Both the position numbers and the translations under genes were made by a program. From positions 1-52,405 of the forward strand of contig SVUD01000009.1 in assembly GCA_015063445.1 (NCBI GenBank): a stretch of DNA of 52,405 nucleotides, given 5' to 3'. Origin of the DNA: Oscillospiraceae bacterium (GTDB taxonomy: Bacteria > Bacillota_A > Clostridia > Oscillospirales > CAG-272). This document shows, one piece after another, positions 44,476 to 52,094 of the stretch (within the stretch, counting starts at the first letter, position 1; each line of letters begins with the position of its first letter). Under the pieces are notes generated by a model, which saw only the letters and a program-made list of their open reading frames with translations, was not told the DNA's origin and searched no databases.

Positions 44476-45702
44476 TCAATCCTCTTTATCTACTGTCGCA
44501 ACAACGTTTCCGTCGCTAAGTCTTATAGAAATTTTATCACCGCAAGAAACGTCGTTTACCGACCTTATAATTTTCTTATCCTTGCCAAAGGCTACGGAAT
44601 ATCCTCTCGCTAACGTGGCAAGAGGACTGAGAGCATTTGCCTTTCCGGAAGCTACCGCAAGTGAATTTTGCAAAGCGTTGAATTTATCCTCGACAAGTTT
44701 TTTGAGATTAAGACCGAATTCCTGAAGTCTTTTTTCTCTGTTTTCAAAAAGCAAGGATACGTCGGATAAAACGCTGTTTGATTTTATATTTTCGAGCCGT
44801 TCCTCGTATCTTCTTACGGACTCGGTCAGAGCTCTGTGCATACGCTCATGCATATCTCCTATACGCAGCGTAAGTTCTCTGTAATCGGGTACGGCAAGCT
44901 CTGCCGCCGCGGAAGGTGTCGGAGCGCGCATATCAGCAACGAAATCGCAAATCGTAAAATCGGTTTCGTGACCAACCGCTGAGATTATCGGTGTCTGACA
45001 CTCGAATATCTTTCTCGCGAGCTTCTCTCCGTTAAAAGCCCATAGGTCCTCGATAGAACCACCGCCTCGTCCGATTATAATAACGTCGACAAGTTTACTA
45101 TTTTCAAAATATTCTAATGCTTCGATAAGATTTTCTTCTGCACCCTCGCCCTGAACAAGTGAGGGATAAATATACACCTTAGCTGACGGATAACGCCTTC
45201 CCGTCACGTTTATTATATCTCTTACCGCCGCACCCGTCGGTGACGTTATAACGCCTATGCTTTTTGGAAAAGGCGGTAAATTTTTCTTGTAATGTTCGCT
45301 GAACAAGCCCTCTTTTTCGAGCTTCGACTTTAACTGCTCATAAGCAAGGTAAAGCGAGCCGATACCGTCAGGCTGCATCGTATTAACGTAAAGCTGATAG
45401 CTTCCCGTAGCCGTATAAACACTTACACTGCACCTTACAGTCACCTTCATTCCGTTCTCGGGAACGAACTTAAGCGATGCGGCAGACGAGCGGAACATTA
45501 CCGCCCTTATCTGTGACTCTTCATCCTTAAGAGAGAAATAAAGATGCCCGGTTCTGTGAATTGTTAAATTTGAAATTTCACCGGTAACGCTGAGCGCGGA
45601 AAGACTTCTGTCCGAATCGAACATTCTCTTAACGTATGCGTTTAATTCGGATACGGTAAGCTCCGAGCGTATTTCTCTTTCTCTTAGCAAAGAAATATCC
45701 AT
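44476..45702 (-). CDS. xseA: Exodeoxyribonuclease VII large subunit
   Basis: 408 residues. The N-terminal OB domain (LTVSELNAYVKRMF, GEISNLTIHRTGHLYFSLKDE) and catalytic region (GVITSPTGAAVRDI, IIIGRGGGSIEDLWAFN, SAVGHETD, MRAPTPSAAAEL) are present. A coiled-coil region (about 285-360) binds XseB. The complex degrades single-stranded DNA in repair. Confidence 0.97.
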   Translation of the reverse strand: MDISLLREREIRSELTVSELNAYVKRMFDSDRSLSALSVTGEISNLTIHRTGHLYFSLKDEESQIRAVMFRSSAASLKFVPENGMKVTVRCSVSVYTATGSYQLYVNTMQPDGIGSLYLAYEQLKSKLEKEGLFSEHYKKNLPPFPKSIGVITSPTGAAVRDIINVTGRRYPSAKVYIYPSLVQGEGAEENLIEALEYFENSKLVDVIIIGRGGGSIEDLWAFNGEKLARKIFECQTPIISAVGHETDFTICDFVADMRAPTPSAAAELAVPDYRELTLRIGDMHERMHRALTESVRRYEERLENIKSNSVLSDVSLLFENREKRLQEFGLNLKKLVEDKFNALQNSLAVASGKANALSPLATLARGYSVAFGKDKKIIRSVNDVSCGDKISIRLSDGNVVATVDKED

Positions 45703-45717
45703 ACAAACTCCGTTTAA

Positions 45718-46671
45718 TTATTTGTTTTTATTGTGCGCTCTCAAAGCGAGATAAGCAATTCCCACGGCGTTATCCGCAGATAAAGCCGGCTCTGCAAAGG
45801 ATGAATCAAAGCGTTCCTTAAGCTTCGATTTGATAATTGAATTGCTCATAACTCCCCCCGAAAAGACAAACTCGGTCTTACCGAATTTTTCCTCATATGC
45901 GCCGCTCAATGCAGATAAAGCATTTCCCACGTATTCAAGAACGAACGCCGAGGTAAGCGACTTATCGGCGGTATCTCGGTAAAGCTTTTCTGCCATATTT
46001 TCGAGCCCTGAAAGATTTATCCAAAGTCCGTCGACGCTCACCTTTTTCTTGGGGATTTTTTTAGCATTCTCAAGTGCCGAAAGCTCTATATGGCGACCTG
46101 CCGGAAATGGCATTTCCATAAGAACGCCTATTCTGTCAATTACTTGACCCGCGTTCAAGTCCCGAGTTCCTCCGATATGCTCGGCGGCAAATCCGTTATC
46201 AAGCGCTGTAACCCTGAGCAGCTCGGTAGTTCCGCCGGAAACGTGAAATGCGGCAAAGGGCTTATCATATAGGTCATATCTTCCCGATGAAAAAAGAGCC
46301 GCCGCTATGTGTCCGCATTGATGCGAGAATTTATAAAGAGCCGCGCCAGATGCAACGGCAGCAGCGGTTGCCGCCGAAACGCCCGAAAGGAAGCAAGGCA
46401 TATAAGAGCCCTCGAGATTTCTCGGTCTTTCGCTGACACCGACGCCAAGAATTTTATTTTTATCCGTAATCTCGGCAATATCCGAAAATGCGCACGGCAA
46501 ATTCTTAATGTGAGCGAATACAGCATCCGATTGGCGAAGACCGCATTCTCCGCTCTTGACAGGAAGCGGATACTTTATGTTGGCAAGTAAATTTCCATCA
46601 CTGTCGATAGCGGCAACCGACGTTGTATAATTGCTTGTATCTATGCCGAGAAAGATTCCCTTCTCGCTCAT
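45718..46671 (-). CDS. TsaD/Kae1-family paralog (M22 fold)
   Basis: 317 residues of the ASKHA/Kae1 fold. It opens FLGIDTSNYTTSV, has the metal-binding HQCGH (HxxxH) near residue 118 and the nucleotide-site segments HVSGGTTELL and FSGGVMSN. It is shorter than genuine TsaD (about 335-345), and its flanking motifs differ from the usual TsaD forms. Clostridia often carry such a second Kae1-like protein beside nusB and xseA; its role is not known. It overlaps nusB by 4 bases. I call it a paralog because no TsaB/TsaE genes accompany it. Confidence 0.85.
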   Translation of the reverse strand: MSEKGIFLGIDTSNYTTSVAAIDSDGNLLANIKYPLPVKSGECGLRQSDAVFAHIKNLPCAFSDIAEITDKNKILGVGVSERPRNLEGSYMPCFLSGVSAATAAAVASGAALYKFSHQCGHIAAALFSSGRYDLYDKPFAAFHVSGGTTELLRVTALDNGFAAEHIGGTRDLNAGQVIDRIGVLMEMPFPAGRHIELSALENAKKIPKKKVSVDGLWINLSGLENMAEKLYRDTADKSLTSAFVLEYVGNALSALSGAYEEKFGKTEFVFSGGVMSNSIIKSKLKERFDSSFAEPALSADNAVGIAYLALRAHNKNK

Positions 46672-47072
46672 TTTAACTTAAGAGCTTCAGCAACGGCATT
46701 GAGTACACCGTTTACGAAGGAAAAAGCCTTTTCGTCGTCATATTTCTTTGAAAGCTCTACGGCTTCGTTTATAGCAACTCTCAGAGGCACGTCTTCCATC
46801 GCAAGCATTTCAAAAACGGCGAGAGATACTATAGCTCGCGATACAGGAGATATTCTGTTCTTATTCCATCCAACAAGAGTTGGATCAACGAGCTCGTTTA
46901 TCTCCTTTTTTCTTTCATGCACGCCAAAGAATACCTTTTTGACGTAATCGTCAATTTCAAATTCTCTGAAATTTTCCGCATATTCGAAAATTTCAAGAGC
47001 CGTTTCGTCAGAACGGCATTCAGCCTCAAATAGAAGAATAAATGCATTTTCTCTTGCTGCGCTTCTGTTCAT
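46668..47072 (-). CDS. nusB: Transcription antitermination protein NusB
   Basis: 134 residues. NusB family segments are RENAFILLFE at the N-terminus, NEAVELSKKYDDEKAFSFVN near the C-terminus and an all-helical profile. It binds boxA RNA with NusE to suppress termination in rRNA operons. A GAGGTG ribosome site and an exact-consensus promoter precede it; it is the first gene of the 14-gene stretch. Confidence 0.95.
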   Translation of the reverse strand: MNRSAARENAFILLFEAECRSDETALEIFEYAENFREFEIDDYVKKVFFGVHERKKEINELVDPTLVGWNKNRISPVSRAIVSLAVFEMLAMEDVPLRVAINEAVELSKKYDDEKAFSFVNGVLNAVAEALKLK

Positions 47073-47113
47073 ATCTTCACCTCATAAAGTAAAATATTTG
47101 CGTTAATATATTT

Positions 47114-47142
47114 ATTATAATATTTTAAGTTCGGATTGTCAA
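47114..47142 (-). promoter_or_regulatory. Exact-consensus sigma-A promoter of the nusB operon
   Basis: On the minus strand TTGACA (47137-47142) and TATAAT (47114-47119) are exactly 17 bases apart, 41 bases before nusB. It appears to be the only strong promoter for the eleven genes down to dnaE. Confidence 0.86.
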
Positions 47143-47234
47143 CCTTTATGCTGCATATTTTGAATTTTTATTCATTCTGTAACGTTTAATACAACACAGT
47201 ATTTAAAATTTCTCTCGCTTTTTAAAATCCCCCC

Positions 47235-47263
47235 TTGAAAAAAGAGAAATAATATGATACAAT
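47235..47263 (+). promoter_or_regulatory. Sigma-A promoter of the 47293 gene
   Basis: TTGAAA (47235-47240) and TACAAT (47258-47263) are 17 bases apart, with an AGGAG ribosome site at 47281-47285. Confidence 0.68.
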
Positions 47264-47292
47264 GAATTGTTAAAAAAATCAGGAGCAAAAAA

Positions 47293-47739
47293 ATGAAGCA
47301 GACAGAAAAATTCTTCTCACATTCATGTATGTATACCGTGTTCATCACGATAGCTTTCTACATATTCTCGGAAATCGTTAACACTAACGGGCTTTCTATG
47401 ACCTTTGCGAGATTCATTACGATTTTTGCGTTCTCAATGATCGTAAGCTCGATGGAATATATCTTTACCGTGACAAAGCTCAACAAGTTTCTTCAATACC
47501 TTATTCACTATGTCGTTCTCTGCGCGGCGTTTAACGTAGTGTTCTTTACCATTCGCAAAACGAATTCTGATTTTATCTTTGGCGCGTCCACTATTTTTGC
47601 AGCAGTCGTCCTCTTTACATTCGGTTACATTCTCGTTATTCTCGCGGCAATGCTTCTCAAAAAAATCACCTCAGGCAAAAAGGCTTCCGCTGTAAAAAAC
47701 GAACCGAGCAAGTCTCATTACCAATCTCGTTTCAAGTAA
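47293..47739 (+). CDS. Four-helix membrane protein, possibly DUF3021
   Basis: 148 residues with four predicted transmembrane helices (about 13-30, 37-55, 70-88 and 97-122) and a short positively charged C-terminal tail rich in Lys and Ser. The topology and size resemble DUF3021 proteins, which often accompany LytTR regulators, but no such regulator is adjacent and I am not certain of the family. It is monocistronic, between its own promoter and a bidirectional terminator. Confidence 0.75.
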   Translation: MKQTEKFFSHSCMYTVFITIAFYIFSEIVNTNGLSMTFARFITIFAFSMIVSSMEYIFTVTKLNKFLQYLIHYVVLCAAFNVVFFTIRKTNSDFIFGASTIFAAVVLFTFGYILVILAAMLLKKITSGKKASAVKNEPSKSHYQSRFK

Positions 47740-47788
47740 AAAACATCAATTCTGCCACAAAATAAATATTATTTTTACGTTTTATAAC

Positions 47789-47847
47789 AAAGCATCAGGC
47801 AAAAGCGCATTTCCGGTTAAGGACACCGCGCCAATGTCTGATGCTTT
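47789..47847. terminator. Bidirectional terminator-like structure
   Basis: AAAGCATCAG (47789-47798) and CTGATGCTTT (47838-47847) are perfect 10-base complements. The 39-base interior contains further pairing possibilities (GCGC with GCGC). It lies between convergent genes. The T-run is short on the plus strand, so strength is uncertain. Confidence 0.65.
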
Positions 47848-47868
47848 TACTTTATATATAACAAATCT

Positions 47869-48978
47869 TTAGTTTAAATGCAAATACTCAAGAATATTAT
47901 CGGTAGCTGCTTCTATATCGTCGCTATTTACCACGTAGTCACATATCTCTTCATTTCTTCTTTCGTCGTCAATGGAAATTATTCTGTTGACCTTATCCTC
48001 ATTTGAGCATTTCTTCTCAAGAATAGACGTAAGAAGATCTCTTTTATCCGCATTCACATATATAGTCAGAACGTTATCGAAATTCGTCTTAAGCGACATT
48101 GCTCCGCAAATATCCATAGCGGCAAGAACGATTTTTTTATCAGATATAATTTTATTTACGTCGTGCTTCGTTGAGCCGTATCCGTGTCCTGCGTACATAG
48201 TGGATTCAAAGAAAACGCCGTTTTCCATCATTTCAAAGAACTTCGCCTTTGAAACGTAATTATACCAATCGTTCTTTTTCGTGTCTGTAGGATCGTTTGT
48301 GGTGTAGCTCACAAGCTTTTCGAATTTATCAGACTTCTCCAAAAGCCTTTTCGCGATGAGCGTCTTACCCGAGCCGGACGGTCCAACCAATACGACTATT
48401 TCAGGCGCCGCGCCGTTATCTGCTTTTATTGCATAGCTACTTGCGATTACCTCTACAAGCTTGAGAAATTCATCATAATTATTTACCGCCAAAACACCGG
48501 TTGCGGACTGGTTCCAAGGCTTTCGCATAAGTATTGGATAAGCCGCATTCGATTTAAAAACGTTATGCATACCGTCGTCAAACAATATATCAACGTTTAA
48601 CTTATCCTTGCGTGAGCCCATATAAATATGCTCGGGCGGAATCTCGGGAAACTCTTTTATAATTCTTTCCGCTCTTATTCCCATAAATTTCGGAACAATC
48701 GAGGTAGAAATGAATATTTCTGTCATTTTGGAAAGCTTTTTGACAAATTCCTTAGCTCCCTCTATTACGGGTTGATTCTTAAAAAATTCGGGATCGTCAA
48801 AAAATTCAAAAATTACGTCTGCTCGCGTCCCAAGCTTTCCCCACTTGTCGAACTCATATATGGTAAGCGGCGGATCAAATTTATATTTTTCATTTGCAAG
48901 CTTTACCGCATACGGAATACACTCTAAAAGCAAATCGTCAACGTCAAGCGCGGTTGACATTCTGAATCTTTTACTCAT
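47869..48978 (-). CDS. HAD 5'-nucleotidase fused to a guanylate-kinase-like domain
   Basis: 369 residues in two domains. Residues about 1-175 are a HAD phosphatase of the 5'(3')-deoxyribonucleotidase type: motif I DVDDLL, motif II ISTS, and a late K...DILFDDG motif with the acidic pair, all intact. Residues about 185-369 are a P-loop kinase domain of the guanylate-kinase class: GPSGSGKTLIAKRL, then VSYTTNDPTD where canonical enzymes have the GMP-binding TTRxPR. The expected arginines are missing, so the substrate may not be GMP. The fusion would combine nucleotide dephosphorylation and phosphorylation. It lies 17 bases after an ASCH gene on the same strand. Confidence 0.85.
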   Translation of the reverse strand: MSKRFRMSTALDVDDLLLECIPYAVKLANEKYKFDPPLTIYEFDKWGKLGTRADVIFEFFDDPEFFKNQPVIEGAKEFVKKLSKMTEIFISTSIVPKFMGIRAERIIKEFPEIPPEHIYMGSRKDKLNVDILFDDGMHNVFKSNAAYPILMRKPWNQSATGVLAVNNYDEFLKLVEVIASSYAIKADNGAAPEIVVLVGPSGSGKTLIAKRLLEKSDKFEKLVSYTTNDPTDTKKNDWYNYVSKAKFFEMMENGVFFESTMYAGHGYGSTKHDVNKIISDKKIVLAAMDICGAMSLKTNFDNVLTIYVNADKRDLLTSILEKKCSNEDKVNRIISIDDERRNEEICDYVVNSDDIEAATDNILEYLHLN

Positions 48979-48995
48979 TTATTTCTCCTGTTATT

Positions 48996-49343
48996 TTACT
49001 TTATTAATTCAATTTCAATTCCGACAACGCCGTAACGCTTTTGCGTTTCCTTCGAATAATATATCTCCATATCCTTTGCCGACGCGTTTTTAACTTGGTG
49101 CGGCAAATACCCGCATTTTTCAAGCGGTAACGAACGATATAACTCCTCAAACGTATTAAAAACATGAAGTTTTTTTACAGTACAAGATATAGTATTTGAT
49201 TCGTCATTTTTTTTTTTGAATATTAAGATATCGCTGACGGCGATGTTTTTTCTTTTTTCATCGAGCAAGCGTAGCTCTATTGTCTTTGTGCCGTTTGAAA
49301 TGAGCTCGAATGGCTCGGGCTGTAAATTCATAAAGTGCGTCAT
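48996..49343 (-). CDS. ASCH-domain protein
   Basis: 115 residues covering one ASCH domain: LQPEPFELISNGTKTIELRLLDEKR contains the family GxKxxExR signature and is followed by a small beta barrel. ASCH proteins are PUA-like and are predicted to bind RNA or nucleotides; one member, YqfB, is an N4-acetylcytidine amidohydrolase, but its Thr after the KTI stretch is Glu here. The gene shares a strand and a short gap with the nucleotidase-kinase fusion, suggesting a joint nucleotide or RNA role. Confidence 0.85.
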   Translation of the reverse strand: MTHFMNLQPEPFELISNGTKTIELRLLDEKRKNIAVSDILIFKKKNDESNTISCTVKKLHVFNTFEELYRSLPLEKCGYLPHQVKNASAKDMEIYYSKETQKRYGVVGIEIELIK

Positions 49344-49407
49344 ATTTACTATCCTCTCTCATTTTCGCAAGTAAATAGTAAAGTTGTTTTTTATGTAAAT
49401 TATTCTT

Positions 49408-50319
49408 TTACTCAGGAAGCTCGTTCATTGTATACTTGCAGTCGTCACATTCACCATCATCATCTCCGTCGAAATGCTGCGTAAAGTTAGGGGGAGTACA
49501 ACATCCGCATGTATATGACCATCCGTGCCCTATTTCATCTATGTACGGTTCCCACGTATGTACGTGACCGAACATATTGAATCCGCATGCATCACAAAGA
49601 TCATCTTCATCATTGTTATAATGCGGCTCAAAGCCTTCCGATACGCAACCGCAACCAAACACTTGCATATGCGAATCCTCGTTCACTTCATAGTACCAGT
49701 TATGATCCTCATGGGCGATACCTACATAATATTCGCACTCATCGCAATAACCATTGTTCTCATCGTCATAGTGCGGCTCAAAATTTCCGTTAATCAAATT
49801 CTCGCAATTACACGTATATATGCGCTTATGTGATTGCTCTGTTGTTTCCCATTCCACCTTGTGCTCATGTAAGATTTTATCCTTGTGAACGGCTTTAAGC
49901 GCTCCTTCATCAAAGGCGATGATAATTTCGCCACTCACCGAAGCAAACGCTTCAAGGGTGATAGTAATTTTATCCCCCTCAATATAACCTCCGAAGCCAC
50001 TTATCGGCATTTTGCTATCTGCTGTGAACTCTGAAAGAAGTTGGGCGTCCTTAAAAATACCGGTATCAGCATATTTAACACCCAAAGCTCCCTCTTTAAG
50101 ATCTACATGATAATAGATTGCACCTTCACCAACTACTTTACGGTCCAATGTAACAGAAATTTTGCTTTCAAAATCATCAAATGTAAAAACAGCACAGTTT
50201 TCGTAGTATTTCTTATTGACGCCTGATCTTTTTCCAAAAATGCCGTTAAGCATATCGCAAGCGGTGCAGCAACAAAGCATCCAAAACAGCATCAATATCA
50301 AAGCTAAGAACTTTTTCAT
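49408..50319 (-). CDS. Lipoprotein with three C-terminal His/Cys/Asp-rich repeats
   Basis: 303 residues. Lipobox CTAC (Cys about residue 21). Residues about 35-150 form a beta-rich domain I do not recognise. The C-terminus has three units of about 48 residues (starting near 152, 203 and 252), each following the pattern HxHxW, a His, CxC, then H[YF]-acidic-Asp stretch and CDxC, for example HYDDENNGYCDEC. The combination of a DxDxD-like loop and paired cysteines suggests Ca2+ or Zn2+ binding. The 50368 protein has two units of the same repeat. It lies 48 bases after that gene and probably shares its transcript. Confidence 0.85.
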   Translation of the reverse strand: MKKFLALILMLFWMLCCCTACDMLNGIFGKRSGVNKKYYENCAVFTFDDFESKISVTLDRKVVGEGAIYYHVDLKEGALGVKYADTGIFKDAQLLSEFTADSKMPISGFGGYIEGDKITITLEAFASVSGEIIIAFDEGALKAVHKDKILHEHKVEWETTEQSHKRIYTCNCENLINGNFEPHYDDENNGYCDECEYYVGIAHEDHNWYYEVNEDSHMQVFGCGCVSEGFEPHYNNDEDDLCDACGFNMFGHVHTWEPYIDEIGHGWSYTCGCCTPPNFTQHFDGDDDGECDDCKYTMNELPE

Positions 50320-50367
50320 TCGATTTATCCCTCAGCCATTAAGTTTGATTTTTATATGACGCCGAGT

Positions 50368-51192
50368 TCACTCAACGTTTTTGGGTTCTAAAGCATCCGC
50401 TACGCGTCTGAAAGCCTCTTTTATCGCAGTAAGCTGTTCAATACTAAGCTTAGCATATCCTTCCACCATGCCTTGCGGAGTAGTATATGCACGTATGATC
50501 TGCGAATTAACGTAATCGATGGAGTACGTAACGTCTGCGCGCTCATTCGTAAAATTTTCGCTCAAATCCAAATATTGCTCATCGCCCGTAACAAAGAATG
50601 GATCAATATCGGTATCATAATGTCTTATACAATACTTGATTTTTGTAGGCGATGAGCCCGGATCACCATCAATATAACTTAAAGCATTGGAAATATCCAC
50701 TAAAACGCTGACATCTATTCCATCTAAGGATATTTGAGTGTGCGTATGAGATCCGTATTCATTAGTATAATAATACTGACAATACAAAATGTAATCAGAT
50801 TTAATTCCAACGTCATATCCGCAAACGTCGCACAAAGCGTCTCCGTCATCGTTGGTATGCGTATTCATTTCTGCCTCAAGATCACATTCGCAAATATATT
50901 CACGCCAATGCTTGTATTCGTCATACTGCCACTCTGCATAGCTATGCTCATGCGCCGGTATCTCATATCCACAGTCGTCACATATATGATCTCCATTTTT
51001 ATCTAAATGTGAATATATAGCAATTTCAAATTTGCACATTTTCCAAGTGCAAGTTATATCTTTCCAATGAACATTTTCATTAAAAGACCATTTTTCATCA
51101 CTGATATGCTTGTGTTTCAAAGATAAACCACACGATGAAAGGCTACATAAACATAAAATCATCGTCAAGTATAAAGCTAAGAACTTCTTCAT
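50368..51192 (-). CDS. Lipoprotein with two N-terminal His/Cys/Asp-rich repeats
   Basis: 274 residues. Signal peptide with lipobox LSSC (Cys about residue 21). Two units of the repeat found in the 49408 protein occupy residues about 27-130: HKHISDEKW with SHLDKNGDHICDDCGYE, and HEHSYAEWQY with THTNDDGDALCDVCGYD. The C-terminal part (about 135-274) is a different, unrecognised domain. The repeats are at the N-terminus here and the C-terminus in the neighbour, showing modular reuse. Expression is from the promoter at 51247-51275. Confidence 0.85.
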   Translation of the reverse strand: MKKFLALYLTMILCLCSLSSCGLSLKHKHISDEKWSFNENVHWKDITCTWKMCKFEIAIYSHLDKNGDHICDDCGYEIPAHEHSYAEWQYDEYKHWREYICECDLEAEMNTHTNDDGDALCDVCGYDVGIKSDYILYCQYYYTNEYGSHTHTQISLDGIDVSVLVDISNALSYIDGDPGSSPTKIKYCIRHYDTDIDPFFVTGDEQYLDLSENFTNERADVTYSIDYVNSQIIRAYTTPQGMVEGYAKLSIEQLTAIKEAFRRVADALEPKNVE

Positions 51193-51246
51193 AAGAATCC
51201 CCTATGTGAAAAAAACAGTTTTTCCTACACTATCCCTGTTTATCGT

Positions 51247-51275
51247 ATTATATCATATTTGAAATTCAAAATCAA
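51247..51275 (-). promoter_or_regulatory. Sigma-A promoter of the repeat-lipoprotein pair
   Basis: On the minus strand TTGATT (51270-51275) and TATAAT (51247-51252) are 17 bases apart, 54 bases before the start of the 50368-51192 gene. The rest of 51193-51347 shows nothing I can name. Confidence 0.7.
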
Positions 51276-51347
51276 TAGCAATGTGTCTTGGTTATTTTTA
51301 GTTAGTTTTAAGTTTTAGAATGTTCTTAACTCGATAGCATAATAGCC

Positions 51348-52067
51348 TCATAAGCGAATCTGTTTAAAGTCAATACCGGCTCTTCTCGCTTGAGCGCACA
51401 AATCCTTCGTATGCAGCTTGTATTCATTGCCGTCCTTGATAAAATGCGTTCCGCATTGTCTAAATTCAAAAGACACGTTCTTTCTGATGCATTGCTCTCT
51501 GATATCAAGCACCCAATCGTAGTTGAGCGGTCTTGCGTTCGTGTCCGATTCACCACCGACAACCACAAGCTCAACACCGTCAAGATATCGTTCTATGTCG
51601 ATGGCATCTATAAGCGGCTGAGCCGTTATACATTTATGCTTGATTGGAAGCTTTTTGAAAATTTCGAGCTTATAATCCGCGTTCCTTTGATTCTCGACCG
51701 TACAGCAAACAACCACATTTTCATAGCCGTCACCCCAATCGTCCGGTATACAGCTCATAAATCTGTCGATACGCTTTGTGAGAAACAGAAACGTGCAATC
51801 ATCACGCTCCTTGATCATACGCCAGCATTCTTTACGCCATGTATCCGCTTCTTCAATCAAAAAATCGGTGGAAAAGCAGGTATATACAATACCCGATTTC
51901 ATTTTATATATACCGTTTTTTAAACGTTCTACAGGCTTTGCAAAGTCCTTTGTTTTTTCAATAATACTCGTATCAACTCCACGCTTAGCGTCGCCCTTGT
52001 GGATATAGCAATAAAGACAGCCTTCGCTACACTTTTTGCAACCTCTCCAAGGATTCCACATTGCCAT
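51348..52067 (-). CDS. DUF5131 (phage Gp37/Gp68-like) protein with radical-SAM-like cysteines
   Basis: 239 residues. The N-terminus reads MWNPWRGCKKCSEGCLYCYI; CSEGCLYC fits the CxxxCxxC motif that binds the 4Fe-4S cluster of radical-SAM enzymes, and VVGGESDTNARPL is a typical DUF5131 segment. The family is common in phages and plasmids and in bacterial genomes; its substrate is not known. The ATG at 52067 follows GAGGTG by 5 bases. It lies 27 bases after the partial gene at the edge and may be in one transcript with it. Confidence 0.85.
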   Translation of the reverse strand: MAMWNPWRGCKKCSEGCLYCYIHKGDAKRGVDTSIIEKTKDFAKPVERLKNGIYKMKSGIVYTCFSTDFLIEEADTWRKECWRMIKERDDCTFLFLTKRIDRFMSCIPDDWGDGYENVVVCCTVENQRNADYKLEIFKKLPIKHKCITAQPLIDAIDIERYLDGVELVVVGGESDTNARPLNYDWVLDIREQCIRKNVSFEFRQCGTHFIKDGNEYKLHTKDLCAQARRAGIDFKQIRL

Positions 52068-52094
52068 ATTCTCACCTCGTCAAATTACAGTCAT

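Noticed and set aside
47107..47292. Possible additional gene or RNA in the region between nusB and the 47293 gene
   Set aside because: The bases hold two divergent promoters and AT-rich spacer; no convincing frame or folded RNA was seen.
49587..49833. Plus-strand His-rich frames opposite the repeat lipoprotein
   Set aside because: They arise from the complement of repeated codons in the real gene, not from coding on that strand.
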